NCBI RefSeq assembly: GCF_901875555.1 | Contig: NZ_CABFMD010000022.1 | Location: forward strand, 169,129 to 233,128 | DNA length: 64,000 nucleotides | Source of the DNA: Streptococcus parasanguinis | Lineage (GTDB): Bacteria; Bacillota; Bacilli; Lactobacillales; Streptococcaceae | Reading direction: 5' to 3' | Shown here: piece by piece, positions 7,214 to 16,955 of the stretch | Layout: each line of letters begins with the position of its first letter | How positions within the stretch are numbered: position 1 is the stretch's first letter | Translations under genes and position numbers: made by a program | The notes under the pieces: model-generated | Database searches by the model: none | The model's input: only the letters and a program-made list of their open reading frames with translations | Told to the model about the DNA's origin: nothing

Positions 7214-8950
7214 ATGAAAGTATTGAAACGATTATTATCTTGGATTACTCTTTATCCGACGGTCTTTCTTTCCGGCTTTATTTGTCTTTTACTAGCGACC
7301 ATCTTTTCTGAGCTGTCTCCTTTTCTTCTCCAAAAGATGATCGATGGGCCTTTGACTGCACTGACCCACGGTGGAGGACAAGAGGACTTGCTTCAGATGG
7401 GAGCATTTTATCTCTTAGTCTTGAGCCTAGGACAGCTGATTAGCTACCTAGGAAATCGGATCTTGCTACACGGAAGTAATCAAGTAACCGCTAGTCTGAG
7501 AGACCAAGCCTTTCAAGTCATGCAAGGTCTGCCTATTTCTTATTTTGATGATAAACCGGCTGGGAAGATCGCAACAAGAATTGTCAATGATACGGAGACC
7601 TTGCGGACCCAGTTTTATAACTCTTGTATGATACTAGTCATCTATTTGGTGCGATTTCTCTTTATCCTAGGGATTCTCTTTTACCTGAGTCCTATGATGG
7701 GGCTACTCTTGTGTCTGGTTTTTCCAATTTTCTATGGAATCCAGTATCTCTACAAGGTCATGACGGACCAGCCTATGAAGGATTTTTTTGATGCGAGAAG
7801 CGAGGTCAATACCCAAGTCAATGAACTCTTGCATGGTGCCAGTATGATTCAGCTCTATCATCAAGAGCCTGGTGTGGTAGAGGAATTTGAAGCCACTACC
7901 CAGAAGATGCTAGGAGCTAATGATCGGATCCTCTTAGCTGATTCAATCGCTTCTTGGACCTTGACAGAATTGCTCAAGTTTTTAGTGATTGCAAGTATAT
8001 TGACCATCGCTGGGATTTCTTTCCTACAGGGGAATATCGGTGTGACAGCTGGTTTCTTATTTATCAATATTAACTATGTTATCAATCTGTTTGATCTCAT
8101 GGCCAATCTTAGTCGTCAATTTCCCAATATTCGGCGATCACTAGAGACGGGGAGTCGCGTCCTTGCCTTCTTGGATCAACCCTTAGAGGCCGACGGTGTA
8201 TCGGAACTGAAGATAGAAAAGGCTCAAGTCGTGTTTGATGATGTTCAATTTGCTTATGAAGAAGGCAAGCCAGTTTTACAAGATATTGCCTTTCAGGCTA
8301 GTCCAGGTCAAACCATTGCCCTTGTGGGCCATACTGGATCGGGTAAATCTTCGATTATGAACCTGCTCTATCGTTTCTACGATCCTCAAGAAGGAGCAAT
8401 TTTGATCGATGGTCAAGATATTCGCCAAGTCTCTCGTGAGAGCCTACGAAGCCACATGGGAATTGTCTTGCAAGATCCTTATCTATTTACAGGAACCATT
8501 GCCAGTAATGTGGCCATGAGCCAGGATCACATTGATCGGGATGCGGTCAAAGAGGCGCTGAAAAAAGTCGGAGCATGGCCCTTTGTAGAGCGCCTTGAAA
8601 AGAGTATCGACCATCCAGTCGTAGAAAAGGGATCCGCTTTTTCAAGTGGCGAGCGACAGTTGATTTCCTTTGCGCGGACGCTCTATATGAATCCGAACAT
8701 CCTGATTTTAGATGAGGCGACCTCTCACATCGATACAGAGACGGAAGAAGTCATTCAGAAGGCCATGGCAGTCCTGCAAAAAGGACGGACTACCTTTATC
8801 ATTGCCCACCGCTTATCGACCATTCAAGATGCAGATCAGATCTTAGTCTTATCTGAAGGACGCATTGTAGAGCGTGGTCGACATGAGGATTTGATCGCGC
8901 AAGGCGGGATCTATGCCCAGATGAATGCCATCCAGCAAACGGTAGTGTAA
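7214..8950 (+). CDS. ABC multidrug exporter half-transporter, catalytic subunit (BmrD/PatB-like)
   Basis: A 578-residue partner of the preceding gene. ATG at 7214 (MKVLKRLLSW) is used rather than an in-frame ATG at 7142 inside the upstream gene, because GAAGGAGAATAAG sits directly before it. Six transmembrane segments precede the ATPase domain with Walker A GHTGSGKSS (about 371-379) and an intact Walker B ILDEATSHID carrying catalytic Glu. Its signature is degenerate (FSSGERQ instead of LSGGQ), so the competent site is built from this Walker A/B and the partner signature. Probable name patB-type by family, but orthology is not proven. A strong terminator follows. Confidence 0.88.
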   Translation: MKVLKRLLSWITLYPTVFLSGFICLLLATIFSELSPFLLQKMIDGPLTALTHGGGQEDLLQMGAFYLLVLSLGQLISYLGNRILLHGSNQVTASLRDQAFQVMQGLPISYFDDKPAGKIATRIVNDTETLRTQFYNSCMILVIYLVRFLFILGILFYLSPMMGLLLCLVFPIFYGIQYLYKVMTDQPMKDFFDARSEVNTQVNELLHGASMIQLYHQEPGVVEEFEATTQKMLGANDRILLADSIASWTLTELLKFLVIASILTIAGISFLQGNIGVTAGFLFININYVINLFDLMANLSRQFPNIRRSLETGSRVLAFLDQPLEADGVSELKIEKAQVVFDDVQFAYEEGKPVLQDIAFQASPGQTIALVGHTGSGKSSIMNLLYRFYDPQEGAILIDGQDIRQVSRESLRSHMGIVLQDPYLFTGTIASNVAMSQDHIDRDAVKEALKKVGAWPFVERLEKSIDHPVVEKGSAFSSGERQLISFARTLYMNPNILILDEATSHIDTETEEVIQKAMAVLQKGRTTFIIAHRLSTIQDADQILVLSEGRIVERGRHEDLIAQGGIYAQMNAIQQTVV

Positions 8951-8975
8951 GATGATCATGCAAAGAAAAAGTTTG

Positions 8976-9011
8976 AAAACCAGCCTGTATCTAGTATATA
9001 GGCTGGTTTTT
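8976..9011 (+). terminator. Terminator of the ABC exporter operon
   Basis: AAAACCAGCCT pairs with AGGCTGGTTTT around a 13-nt loop and ends in T residues, 25 nt after the stop codon. Confidence 0.85.
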
Positions 9012-9015
9012 GTGA

Positions 9016-9046
9016 TATAATAAAGTGATAATAGTGAGGTGATCCA
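9016..9046 (+). promoter_or_regulatory. Promoter -10 and Shine-Dalgarno of ybeY
   Basis: TATAAT at 9016-9021 immediately follows the terminator of the previous operon; GAGGTGATC lies just before the ATG at 9048. Confidence 0.6.
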
Positions 9047-9047
9047 G

Positions 9048-9545
9048 ATGTATATTGAAATGGTCGATGAGACGGGTCAAGTCTCTGATGAAATCTTAAA
9101 ACAAACACGAGAAATTTTGGAATTTGCGGCCCAAAAGATTGGGAAAGAAGACAAGGAGATGGCGGTAACGTTTGTGACCAACGAACGCAGTCATGAACTC
9201 AATCTTGAATACCGAGATACGGATCGTCCGACAGATGTCATCAGTTTAGAATACAAGCCTGAGATGGAGATCGCGATTGATGAGGAAGATTTGGCTGAAA
9301 ATCCAGAATTGGCAGAGATGATGGCAGAATTTGATACCTATATCGGTGAGCTCTTTATTTCAATTGACAAGGCGCGGGAGCAAGCGGAAGAATATGGCCA
9401 TAGCTTTGAGCGCGAAATGGGATTTTTGGCAGTACATGGCTTTCTTCATATCAATGGCTATGATCATTATACGCCGGAGGAAGAAAAGGAAATGTTTGGC
9501 TTACAGGAAGAGATTTTGACAGCCTATGGACTCACACGACAATAA
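9048..9545 (+). CDS. ybeY: Endoribonuclease YbeY, 16S rRNA maturation factor
   Basis: A 165-residue single-strand endoribonuclease that acts in 16S rRNA 3' processing and ribosome quality control. The zinc motif [11 protein letters not shown] near the C-terminus holds the three conserved His, and [11 protein letters not shown] in the middle is the family hallmark. ATG at 9048 matches the usual length and has GAGGTGATC 7 nt upstream; the GTG nine bases earlier overlaps that Shine-Dalgarno. First gene of the ybeY-dgkA-era-mutM-coaE chain; dgkA overlaps its end by 20 bp. Confidence 0.95.
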   Translation: MYIEMVDETGQVSDEILKQTREILEFAAQKIGKEDKEMAVTFVTNERSHELNLEYRDTDRPTDVISLEYKPEMEIAIDEEDLAENPELAEMMAEFDTYIGELFISIDKAREQAEEYGHSFEREMGFLAVHGFLHINGYDHYTPEEEKEMFGLQEEILTAYGLTRQ

Positions 9546-9924
9546 ACGAAAATGGAAAAACCGGGACTTCACTTCTAGTTTGGAGTTCGCAATTACAGGG
9601 ATTTTTACTGCCATTAAAGAGGAGCGCAATATGCGCAAGCATGCTCTTTCTTCATTAGGAGCCCTTCTTGCGGGTTTGCTTTTTCGGATTTCTGCAACAG
9701 AATGGCTCTTTTTATTGCTCAGCATCACCTTGGTCATTGCTTTTGAGATTGTGAATTCGGCCATTGAAAATGTGGTGGATCTGGCCAGTGACTATCATTT
9801 TTCGATGCTAGCAAAGAATGCCAAAGACATGGCGGCTGGGGCTGTTCTGGTCGTATCAGGTTTTGCCTTGGTGACAGGATTAATCATTTTTGTGCCCAAA
9901 TTCTGGGCTTTGGTATTTGGATAA
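9526..9924 (+). CDS. dgkA: Diacylglycerol/undecaprenol kinase DgkA
   Basis: A 132-residue membrane kinase. Gram-positive members phosphorylate undecaprenol, recycling the lipid carrier for cell-wall synthesis, and are needed for acid tolerance in oral streptococci. Three hydrophobic helices are visible and the conserved block [16 protein letters not shown] carries catalytic Glu and Asn; [10 protein letters not shown] follows. The start lies inside ybeY, so expression is translationally coupled. Era follows 29 nt downstream. Confidence 0.92.
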   Translation: MDSHDNKRKWKNRDFTSSLEFAITGIFTAIKEERNMRKHALSSLGALLAGLLFRISATEWLFLLLSITLVIAFEIVNSAIENVVDLASDYHFSMLAKNAKDMAAGAVLVVSGFALVTGLIIFVPKFWALVFG

Positions 9925-9953
9925 GAGGGAACATGCCCTCGTGAAAGGAAATT

Positions 9954-10853
9954 ATGACGTTTAAATCAGGCTTTGTAGCCATTTTAGGACGTCCCAATGT
10001 TGGGAAGTCAACTTTTTTGAACCACGTCATGGGGCAAAAGATTGCCATCATGAGTGATAAGGCGCAGACAACGCGCAACAAGATTATGGGGATCTACACA
10101 ACCGATAAAGAGCAAATTGTCTTTATTGATACTCCGGGGATTCACAAACCCAAGACAGCTCTCGGGGACTTCATGGTGGAATCAGCTTACAGCACTCTTC
10201 GAGAAGTCGATACGGTCCTCTTTATGGTGCCAGCGGATGAAGCACGTGGCAAAGGCGATGACATGATTATGGGGCGCTTAAAAGAGGCTAAAGTACCTGT
10301 GATTCTTGTGGTCAATAAGATCGACAAAGTCCATCCAGACCAACTCTTAGCACAAATTGATGATTTTAGAAATCAAATGGATTTCAAGGAAATTGTGCCG
10401 ATTTCAGCCCTACAAGGCAATAATGTCTCGCGATTGGTGGATATCTTAAGTGAAAATTTGGAAGAAGGTTTCCAATATTTCCCAGAAAACCAAATCACCG
10501 ATCACCCAGAGCGTTTCTTGGTTTCTGAGATGATTCGTGAAAAGGTGCTTCAATTGACCCGTGAAGAAATTCCGCATTCAGTTGCGGTCGTGATTGATTC
10601 CATGAAGCGAGACGAAGAAACGGACAAGGTTCATATCCGTGCGACCATTATGGTTGAGCGGGATAGCCAAAAAGGAATTGTCATTGGGAAGCAAGGTTCC
10701 ATGCTTAAGAAAATCGGAACCCTTGCGCGGAAGGATATCGAGCTGATGCTAGGGGACAAGGTCTTTCTTGAAACCTGGGTCAAGGTCAAGAAAAATTGGC
10801 GGGATAAGAAATTAGACCTTGCTGATTTCGGATACAACGAAAAAGAATATTAA
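9954..10853 (+). CDS. era: Ribosome-assembly GTPase Era
   Basis: A 299-residue GTPase that binds the 3' end of 16S rRNA and couples 30S assembly to the cell cycle. G-motifs are complete: GRPNVGKS (12-19), the switch region [12 protein letters not shown] (about 59-62) and NKID (about 122-125). The C-terminal KH domain contains [15 protein letters not shown], the RNA-binding GxxG-type loop. Usual length for the family. A GAAAGG Shine-Dalgarno precedes the ATG. Confidence 0.96.
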   Translation: MTFKSGFVAILGRPNVGKSTFLNHVMGQKIAIMSDKAQTTRNKIMGIYTTDKEQIVFIDTPGIHKPKTALGDFMVESAYSTLREVDTVLFMVPADEARGKGDDMIMGRLKEAKVPVILVVNKIDKVHPDQLLAQIDDFRNQMDFKEIVPISALQGNNVSRLVDILSENLEEGFQYFPENQITDHPERFLVSEMIREKVLQLTREEIPHSVAVVIDSMKRDEETDKVHIRATIMVERDSQKGIVIGKQGSMLKKIGTLARKDIELMLGDKVFLETWVKVKKNWRDKKLDLADFGYNEKEY

Positions 10854-10854
10854 T

Positions 10855-10886
10855 AAGAGGTGGGCAGGGGCCTGCTTCTTGTTTTT
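10855..10886 (+). terminator. Possible weak internal terminator between era and mutM
   Basis: An AAG...CTT outer pair and GCAG/CTGC inner stem are followed by TTGTTTTTG. It could reduce read-through into mutM-coaE; the stem is short. Confidence 0.3.
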
Positions 10887-10898
10887 GAAAGGAGCCCT

Positions 10899-11723
10899 AT
10901 GCCAGAATTACCAGAAGTTGAGACCGTTCGACGAGGTCTTGAGAAATTAATTCTTGGAAAAACTATCCAGTCAGTGGAAGTAAAGTATCCAAAGATGATC
11001 CATACAGATCTAGATGCCTTCCTTCATGATCTACCGGGGCAAGCGGTTCGCGCCATGGGACGACGGGGCAAATACCTTTTGTTTTATCTGACGGATCTGG
11101 TCCTCATCTCGCATTTGCGGATGGAAGGCAAGTATTTCTTTTATCCAGATGAGGTTCCTCTTCGCAAGCACGCCCATGTCTTCTTTCACTTTACAGATGG
11201 CAGCACCCTGGTCTATGAAGATGTCCGCAAGTTTGGAACCATGGAAGTCATCATACCTGAGCTTCTAGACAGCTATTTTTTGAATAAAAAACTTGGTCCA
11301 GAACCCACGGAAGAGGATTTTAAAGGGCCAGCCTTCCAAGCTGCTCTTAAACAGTCCAAGAAACCTATTAAATCAGCTCTTTTGGACCAAAAATTGGTAG
11401 CTGGGTTGGGCAATATCTATGTAGATGAAGTACTCTATCGAGCCCAGGTTCATCCGGCACGGTTAGGTCAAAGTTTGACGGCTAGAGAAGTCAAAGCCAT
11501 CCGCAAAGAAACAATTGCCGTATTGGCTCAGGCCGTTGAAAAGGGTGGCTCCACCATTCGCTCCTACAGCAATGCTTTTGGAGAGGATGGCACCATGCAG
11601 GAAGAGCATCAAGTCTATGGAAAGACAGGTCAGCCTTGTTTGCGCTGCGGGACACCGATTGAGAAAATCCAGCTGGGGGGACGCGGGACCCATTTTTGCC
11701 CCCACTGCCAAAAGGAGAACTAG
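10899..11723 (+). CDS. mutM: Formamidopyrimidine-DNA glycosylase MutM (Fpg)
   Basis: A 274-residue bifunctional base-excision repair enzyme that removes 8-oxoguanine and cuts the abasic site. The start MPELPEVE supplies the catalytic N-terminal Pro and Glu, which fixes ATG at 10899 (AAAGGAG upstream) rather than the longer frame. The helix-two-turn-helix contains [16 protein letters not shown]. The C-terminal zinc finger has four Cys (CLRCG...CPHC). The next gene starts immediately after the stop. Confidence 0.96.
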   Translation: MPELPEVETVRRGLEKLILGKTIQSVEVKYPKMIHTDLDAFLHDLPGQAVRAMGRRGKYLLFYLTDLVLISHLRMEGKYFFYPDEVPLRKHAHVFFHFTDGSTLVYEDVRKFGTMEVIIPELLDSYFLNKKLGPEPTEEDFKGPAFQAALKQSKKPIKSALLDQKLVAGLGNIYVDEVLYRAQVHPARLGQSLTAREVKAIRKETIAVLAQAVEKGGSTIRSYSNAFGEDGTMQEEHQVYGKTGQPCLRCGTPIEKIQLGGRGTHFCPHCQKEN

Positions 11724-12320
11724 ATGGCGAGAATCATCGGATTAACAGGAGGGATTGCTTCAGGAAAGTCCACTGTCACCTCCTATCTAAGAGATAAAGG
11801 TTATATGGTCATCGATGCTGATCGAGTGGTTCATGACTTACAAGCACCAGGAGGAGCCCTTTACCGTGTCTTAGTAGACCATTTTGGGAAGGAGATTCTC
11901 ACAGAAAATGGAGAACTGGATCGCGTCGCTCTCGGTCAACGAATTTTTTCAGATCCTAGTGAACGAGACTGGTCCAATCGCGTCCAAGGCCAGCTGATTC
12001 GTGAGGCTCTGGTAGATGCAAGAGACAGGCAAGCAGCTCAAACAGCTCTCTTTTTTATGGACATTCCGCTCTTAATCGAGCAGCATTATGAAGAGTGGTT
12101 TGAGGCTGTATGGTTGGTAGCTGTCTCAAAAGAAACCCAGCTCAAGCGCCTGATGGAACGCAACCACTTGTCAGAAATACAGGCTCAAGAGCGAATTGCA
12201 GCTCAAATGCCGTTAGACGAAAAAAGAGCCCATGCAGATCTGGTTCTAGACAACAATGGAGATCTCGCTGTTCTCTATACTCAGTTAGATGTGGCTCTAC
12301 AACAATTAGAAAGAAGATGA
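11724..12320 (+). CDS. coaE: Dephospho-CoA kinase CoaE
   Basis: A 198-residue kinase for the last step of coenzyme A synthesis (dephospho-CoA plus ATP). The P-loop GGIASGKS is at 9-16 and DADRVVHDL, binding the substrate, follows near 34-42; FFMDIPLLIE is the next conserved block. Start ATG abuts the mutM stop, with AAAGGAG inside mutM. Downstream, ATGA at 12317 overlaps the coaE stop, but in a frame that closes after 29 codons (see the MFS gene). Confidence 0.95.
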   Translation: MARIIGLTGGIASGKSTVTSYLRDKGYMVIDADRVVHDLQAPGGALYRVLVDHFGKEILTENGELDRVALGQRIFSDPSERDWSNRVQGQLIREALVDARDRQAAQTALFFMDIPLLIEQHYEEWFEAVWLVAVSKETQLKRLMERNHLSEIQAQERIAAQMPLDEKRAHADLVLDNNGDLAVLYTQLDVALQQLERR

Positions 12321-12324
12321 TCTT

Positions 12325-13536
12325 ATCACAAGAGAAGTCAATTGGCGTAAAAATTTATGGATCGCTTGGATCGGTTGTTTTTTCATCGGAGCTAGCCTTT
12401 CCTTAGTTGTACCGTTTATGGCCCTTTTTGTGGAAGAATTGGGCGTTACGGGCAAGGCTGTTCCTTTTTATGCAGGGATTGCTGTTGCGAGTTCTTCTGT
12501 CACCTCTGCGATCATGTCTCCTATCTGGGGAAGCCTGGCTGACCGATTTGGTCGCAAACCCATGATGCTTAGAGCTTCTATTGCCATGACTCTGACCATG
12601 GGCGGGATCGCCTTTGTGCCGTCGGTCCTTTGGCTTTTGGTTTTGCGCTTACTCAATGGTGTCTTTTCAGGATTTGTTCCTAATAGTACAGCCTTGATCG
12701 CGAGTCAAGTCCCCAAGGACCAATCAGGCTATGCCCTAGGGACCTTATCGACCGGTGTCGTGGCGGGTACCCTGATGGGACCCTTGATCGGGGGCTTCAT
12801 TGCGGAGAATTTAGGAATGCGCAATGTCTTTCTTTTAGTAGGATTCTTCTTATTTCTGGTTTCCCTTTTGACCTTCTGGGGGATCGAGGAAGACTACGAG
12901 CCTCTTCCAAAAGAAGAACAAAAATCCAGCTGGGAATTGGTAAAATCTATTCAGCAAAAAGATATTCTCTTGGGCCTCTTTTTAACCAGTATGACCATTC
13001 AAATGATCGCCCAATCTATCTCACCAGTCCTGCCACTCTATGTGAGGGCTTTAGGGCAAAAAAATAATCTCATCTTCGTGTCGGGGATGATCGTTTCAGC
13101 TATGGGAGTCTCTAGCATGCTCTTTGCAGGTTGGATGGGGAAATTAGGAGATCGCATAGGAAATCACAGGCTTTTATTGATTGCTCTTTTTTATAGTGGT
13201 TGTCTTTATATGCTGTGCGCCCAAGCACAAAATCCACTACAATTGGGGATTTTACGCTTTCTCTTTGGGATTGGAACCGGAGCCTTATTACCAGGAGTTT
13301 CTGCTTTGTTAAATCGCTTAACTCCTCCAGAAGGCATCTCACGGATCTTTAGCTACAACCAACTCTTTTACTATCTAGGGGGCGTATTAGGGCCCATGAT
13401 GGGATCTGGAATTTTCATGCATTTTGGTTACCATTGGGTCTTCTATGGAACGGCGCTCCTGGCCTTTACAGACTTATTGTTCCTCTTGTTCTTATTTAGA
13501 AAGTATTTGAAAGTGAGAGACGTACGTGCGAATTAA
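12325..13536 (+). CDS. PmrA-like MFS multidrug efflux transporter, apparent ATC start
   Basis: Twelve-helix MFS exporter at the position held by pmrA in pneumococcus (coaE-pmrA-rpmG). The body matches that family: [13 protein letters not shown] loop motif and [11 protein letters not shown]. Homologues begin M-T-E-I-N-W; here the frame upstream of the first ATG (12418) reads [11 protein letters not shown] from 12325, and codon 12325 is ATC. No ATG, GTG or TTG exists in frame between the stop at 12307 and 12418. Starting at 12418 would remove about 31 residues including TM1. Either ATC is used, the start codon is mutated, or the base is a sequencing error. With the ATC start the length is 403, matching the family. 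Confidence 0.75.
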   Translation: MTREVNWRKNLWIAWIGCFFIGASLSLVVPFMALFVEELGVTGKAVPFYAGIAVASSSVTSAIMSPIWGSLADRFGRKPMMLRASIAMTLTMGGIAFVPSVLWLLVLRLLNGVFSGFVPNSTALIASQVPKDQSGYALGTLSTGVVAGTLMGPLIGGFIAENLGMRNVFLLVGFFLFLVSLLTFWGIEEDYEPLPKEEQKSSWELVKSIQQKDILLGLFLTSMTIQMIAQSISPVLPLYVRALGQKNNLIFVSGMIVSAMGVSSMLFAGWMGKLGDRIGNHRLLLIALFYSGCLYMLCAQAQNPLQLGILRFLFGIGTGALLPGVSALLNRLTPPEGISRIFSYNQLFYYLGGVLGPMMGSGIFMHFGYHWVFYGTALLAFTDLLFLLFLFRKYLKVRDVRAN

Positions 13537-13675
13537 AGTTCAATTGACCTGCACAAGCTGTGGCAGTCAGAATTATTTAACTAGTAAAAATACCAAAACC
13601 CATCCCGAAAAGATTGAGGTTCTGAAATACTGTCCTAAGGAAAGAAAAGTAACCTTACATATTGAATCGAAATGA
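13526..13675 (+). CDS. rpmG: Ribosomal protein L33 (RpmG)
   Basis: A 49-residue 50S protein too short for many callers. GTG start at 13526 overlaps the end of the MFS gene by 11 bp. The sequence has [14 protein letters not shown] and [12 protein letters not shown], typical of L33, with a CxxC pair plus one later Cys. Position between the PmrA-like gene and secG is the same as in pneumococcus. Translation is probably coupled to the upstream gene because no strong Shine-Dalgarno is seen. Confidence 0.93.
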   Translation: MRIKVQLTCTSCGSQNYLTSKNTKTHPEKIEVLKYCPKERKVTLHIESK

Positions 13676-13690
13676 ATTTCATGGTATAAT
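13662..13690 (+). promoter_or_regulatory. Promoter of secG
   Basis: TTGAAT (13662-13667), 17-nt spacer, TATAAT (13685-13690) with TGG before it. It overlaps the end of rpmG. Confidence 0.7.
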
Positions 13691-13716
13691 AGTGAGGATT
13701 TTAAGGAGTTTTGAAT

Positions 13717-13950
13717 ATGAGCGGAGCATTAACAACTATTTTACTAGTATTATCAGTATTGATTATTATCGCAATTTTTATGCAACCAACAAAAAACCAA
13801 TCGAGCAACGTCTTTGACGCAAGCTCAAATGACTTGTTTGAACGTTCAAAAGCGCGCGGGTTTGAAGCCGTGATGCAGCGTTTGACAGGAGTCATGATTT
13901 TCTTCTGGCTGTTGATCGCGATGATCTTAATGGTACTTTCTAGTAGATAA
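13717..13950 (+). CDS. secG: Preprotein translocase subunit SecG
   Basis: A 77-residue membrane subunit of the SecYEG channel. Two hydrophobic helices flank a polar loop (QPTKNQSSNVFDASSNDLFE). ATG at 13717 is preferred to TTG at 13711 because AAGGAG ends 8 nt before the ATG and only 2 nt before the TTG. The gene has its own promoter and a hairpin terminator follows, so it may be read separately from rnr as well as together. Confidence 0.93.
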   Translation: MSGALTTILLVLSVLIIIAIFMQPTKNQSSNVFDASSNDLFERSKARGFEAVMQRLTGVMIFFWLLIAMILMVLSSR

Positions 13951-13951
13951 G

Positions 13952-13985
13952 ATAGGCTCAGACAATGTCTTTGCCTATTTTTATT
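13952..13985 (+). terminator. Terminator or attenuator between secG and rnr
   Basis: ATAGGC pairs with GCCTAT, an inner AGAC/GTCT stem lies in the loop, and TTTTATTTT follows. Confidence 0.65.
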
Positions 13986-14015
13986 TTGCAAAACAAAGAC
14001 ACAAGTAGATAGGAA

Positions 14016-14046
14016 AAAGGAGGCTGGATAACCAGCAAAAACATTC
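14016..14046 (+). promoter_or_regulatory. rnr translation initiation region with hairpin between SD and start
   Basis: AAAGGAGG (14016-14023) is 23 nt from the rnr ATG, far too long by itself. GCTGG (14023-14027), ATAA loop and CCAGC (14032-14036) form a hairpin that would bring the two to about 9-10 nt. No closer Shine-Dalgarno or alternative in-frame start exists; a TAA lies 18 nt upstream in frame. Confidence 0.55.
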
Positions 14047-16398
14047 ATGAAAACAAGTATTAAAGAATATTTACAAGAGCATGACAAAGCCCAGATCAAT
14101 GATCTGGCAGCAGCTCTAGGAAAAGAAGGATCTAAGGATTTTCGTGACTTGGTCAAAACCATCTCTCTGATGGAACGCCGTCATGAGTTGAAATTCGAGG
14201 ATGATGGCTCTCTTCGTTTGGCTCAAAAGAAGGCCCCAGCTATTACGCTCAAGGGGATCTTTCATGCCCATAAAAATGGCTTTGGCTTTGTTAGTTTAGA
14301 AGGCGAAGAAGAGGACCTCTTTGTTGGTCGAAATGATGTCAACCACGCCATCGATGGGGATACTGTTGAGATCGTCATTACCAAGGTGGCAGACAGAAAC
14401 AAAGGAACGGCAGCAGAAGCTAAGATTATTGATGTCTTGGATCATAGCGTCAAAACGGTTGTTGGACAAATTGTTCTGGATGAGGAAAAGCCCAAATATG
14501 CCGGCTACATTCGTTCGAAAAATCAAAAAATCAACCAGCCGATCTATGTGAAGAAGCCAGCTATCCAATTGGAAGGTACCGAAATCCTCAAGGTCGAAAT
14601 TGATCAATACCCGAGCCGCAAGCACAATTATTTTGTGGCAACTGTGCGGGATGTGGTCGGTCATGTGACAGATCCAGGAATCGATGTGTTAGAAGTCTTG
14701 GAATCCATGGATATCGTCTCAGAATTTCCAGAAGAAGTGCTGAAAGAGGCTGAGCAGGTTCCAGATGCACCGTCTGCAAAGGATTTAGAGGGGCGGTTGG
14801 ATCTGCGAGAGGAGATTACCTTTACGATTGACGGAGCGGATGCCAAAGACTTGGACGATGCGGTCCATATCAAGCCACTCAAGAACGGCAATTTTGAGCT
14901 GGGGGTTCACATCGCAGATGTCTCTTATTATGTTACAGAAGGCTCAGCTCTCGACAAGGAAGCTCTAAATCGGGCAACCTCTGTCTATGTGACTGATCGG
15001 GTAGTACCCATGCTTCCAGAACGCTTGTCTAATGGGATCTGTTCTTTAAATCCGAATGTGGACCGCCTGACCCAGTCTGCCATTATGGAGATTGATCCTC
15101 ATGGCAAGGTCGTCAAGCATACCATTACCCAAACAGTGATCAATACGACCTTCCGAATGACCTATAGCGACGTCAATGATATCTTAGCAGGCGACGAAGA
15201 CAAGGCTCAAGAGTTTAAGAAAATTGTCCCAAGTATTCATCAAATGGCCACCCTGCATGGTATTCTAGAAAGCATGCGAATTCGCCGAGGAGCCCTCAAT
15301 TTTGATACCAATGAAGCTAAAATCCTAGTCAATAAAGAAGGAAAACCGGTCGACATTGTCCTCCGTCAAAGAGGGATTGCCGAGCGGATGATTGAGTCCT
15401 TTATGCTGATTGCCAATGAGACCGTGGCGGAGCACTTTACACGAATGAAACTGCCCTTCATCTACCGGATCCACGAAGATCCAAAGGCAGAAAAAGTACA
15501 GAAGTTTATCGATTATGCTTCTAGCTTTGGGATCCAAATCTACGGAACGGCTAGTGAGATGAGCCAAGAAGCCCTGCAAGAAATCATGCGCAAGATCGAA
15601 GGAGAACCCTATGCAGATGTCCTTTCGATGATGTTGTTGCGCTCGATGCAACAGGCCCGTTACTCAGAACATAACCATGGTCACTATGGGCTCGCTGCGG
15701 AATATTATACTCACTTTACCAGTCCCATTCGCCGGTATCCGGACCTGATGGTTCATCGAATGGTGCGCGAATACGGTAAATCCCAAGAAGTGGCAGAACA
15801 CTTTGAACAAGTTCTTCCAGACATTGCCAGCCAATCCTCTAGTCGAGAGCGCCGGGCTATTGATGCAGAGCGTGAAGTCGAAGCTATGAAAAAGGCCGAA
15901 TACATGGAAGACTATGTTGGGGAAGAGTACGATGCTGTGGTTTCCAGTGTAGTGAAATTTGGCCTCTTTGTGGAGCTACCCAATACGGTCGAAGGTTTGA
16001 TCCATATTACCAATCTTCCTGAATTCTACCATTTTAACGAACGGGATCTAACCCTTCGCGGGGAGAAATCGGGAGTGACTTTCCGTGTCGGTCAGCAAAT
16101 CCGGATCAAGGTGGAAAGAGCTGACAAGATGACAGGAGAGATTGATTTCTCCTATATCCCAAGTGAGTTGGATGTCGTCGAAAAAGGCCTCAAGGCCAAA
16201 GGACGTGACCGAGATGGCAATCGCAGAGATCGCAGACGCAAAGACAAAAAAGTTTCTAAGGGTTCGACCGTTAAAAGAGATGCAAAAGGAAAAGAATCCT
16301 CCAAAAAGAAAAAAGGGAAGAAACCATTTTACAAGGAAGTAGCAAAGAAAGGAGCCAAACATGGCAAAGGGCGAAGGAAAGGTCGTCGCGCAAAATAA
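14047..16398 (+). CDS. rnr: Ribonuclease R
   Basis: A 783-residue processive 3'-5' exoribonuclease that degrades structured RNA and, with SmpB/tmRNA, non-stop messages. Order: N-terminal winged helix (about 1-60), cold-shock domains (about 65-230), RNB catalytic domain with the Asp cluster in [16 protein letters not shown] (about 260-275), S1 domain (about 635-720) and a Lys/Arg-rich tail to the end. The tail is longer and more basic than needed for catalysis, as in streptococcal homologues. Overlaps smpB by 38 bp, coupling the two trans-translation partners. Confidence 0.96.
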   Translation: MKTSIKEYLQEHDKAQINDLAAALGKEGSKDFRDLVKTISLMERRHELKFEDDGSLRLAQKKAPAITLKGIFHAHKNGFGFVSLEGEEEDLFVGRNDVNHAIDGDTVEIVITKVADRNKGTAAEAKIIDVLDHSVKTVVGQIVLDEEKPKYAGYIRSKNQKINQPIYVKKPAIQLEGTEILKVEIDQYPSRKHNYFVATVRDVVGHVTDPGIDVLEVLESMDIVSEFPEEVLKEAEQVPDAPSAKDLEGRLDLREEITFTIDGADAKDLDDAVHIKPLKNGNFELGVHIADVSYYVTEGSALDKEALNRATSVYVTDRVVPMLPERLSNGICSLNPNVDRLTQSAIMEIDPHGKVVKHTITQTVINTTFRMTYSDVNDILAGDEDKAQEFKKIVPSIHQMATLHGILESMRIRRGALNFDTNEAKILVNKEGKPVDIVLRQRGIAERMIESFMLIANETVAEHFTRMKLPFIYRIHEDPKAEKVQKFIDYASSFGIQIYGTASEMSQEALQEIMRKIEGEPYADVLSMMLLRSMQQARYSEHNHGHYGLAAEYYTHFTSPIRRYPDLMVHRMVREYGKSQEVAEHFEQVLPDIASQSSSRERRAIDAEREVEAMKKAEYMEDYVGEEYDAVVSSVVKFGLFVELPNTVEGLIHITNLPEFYHFNERDLTLRGEKSGVTFRVGQQIRIKVERADKMTGEIDFSYIPSELDVVEKGLKAKGRDRDGNRRDRRRKDKKVSKGSTVKRDAKGKESSKKKKGKKPFYKEVAKKGAKHGKGRRKGRRAK

Positions 16399-16828
16399 AA
16401 AGGCGAGACATGACTATACAATTGTAGAAACCATTGAAACAGGAATGGTGCTGACGGGGACAGAGATTAAAAGTGTCCGTGCTGCACGGATTAACTTGAA
16501 AGACGGTTTTGCACAAGTTAAAAATGGAGAAGTTTGGCTTAGCAATGTCCACATTGCCCCTTATGAGGAAGGCAATATCTGGAACCAAGATCCAGACCGT
16601 CGTCGCAAGCTTCTTCTTCATAAAAAGCAAATCCAAAAGCTGGACCAAGAAACCAAAGGAACTGGAATGACCCTGGTGCCTTTAAAGGTCTATCTCAAGG
16701 ATGGCTATGCCAAATTGCTTTTGGGACTCGCTAAAGGGAAACATGATTATGACAAGCGTGAATCCATCAAACGTCGGGAACAAAACCGGGATGTCGCACG
16801 GGTCATGAAACAATACAATACACGTTAA
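16361..16828 (+). CDS. smpB: SsrA-binding protein SmpB
   Basis: A 155-residue partner of tmRNA needed for ribosome rescue. The OB-fold core carries [20 protein letters not shown] and the tail [14 protein letters not shown] places basic residues in the decoding centre. ATG at 16361 lies inside rnr with AAAGGAG 6 nt upstream. Ends at a strong terminator, so it is the last gene of the rnr transcript. Confidence 0.96.
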   Translation: MAKGEGKVVAQNKKARHDYTIVETIETGMVLTGTEIKSVRAARINLKDGFAQVKNGEVWLSNVHIAPYEEGNIWNQDPDRRRKLLLHKKQIQKLDQETKGTGMTLVPLKVYLKDGYAKLLLGLAKGKHDYDKRESIKRREQNRDVARVMKQYNTR

Positions 16829-16831
16829 ACT

Positions 16832-16871
16832 AAAAAGGCAATTCTGAAACTTGTTTCAGAATTGCCTTTTT
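16832..16871 (+). terminator. Terminator of rnr-smpB
   Basis: A perfect stem of about 17 bp (AAAAAGGCAATTCTGAAA with its complement) with a short TTG-centred loop, ending in T residues; 3 nt after smpB. Confidence 0.9.
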
Positions 16872-16955
16872 CTCGGAGAGGGGCCTTTTTGCTAACTTGT
16901 AAAAAGGGACTTTTTCTTGTATGATAAGAGTACTGAAAGAATAAGGAGAAGCCAC

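Noticed and set aside
12110..12406. 98-codon ORF crossing the coaE end
   Set aside because: It overlaps coaE in another frame; its only relevance is that the ATGA at 12317 falls in it and is out of frame for the exporter.
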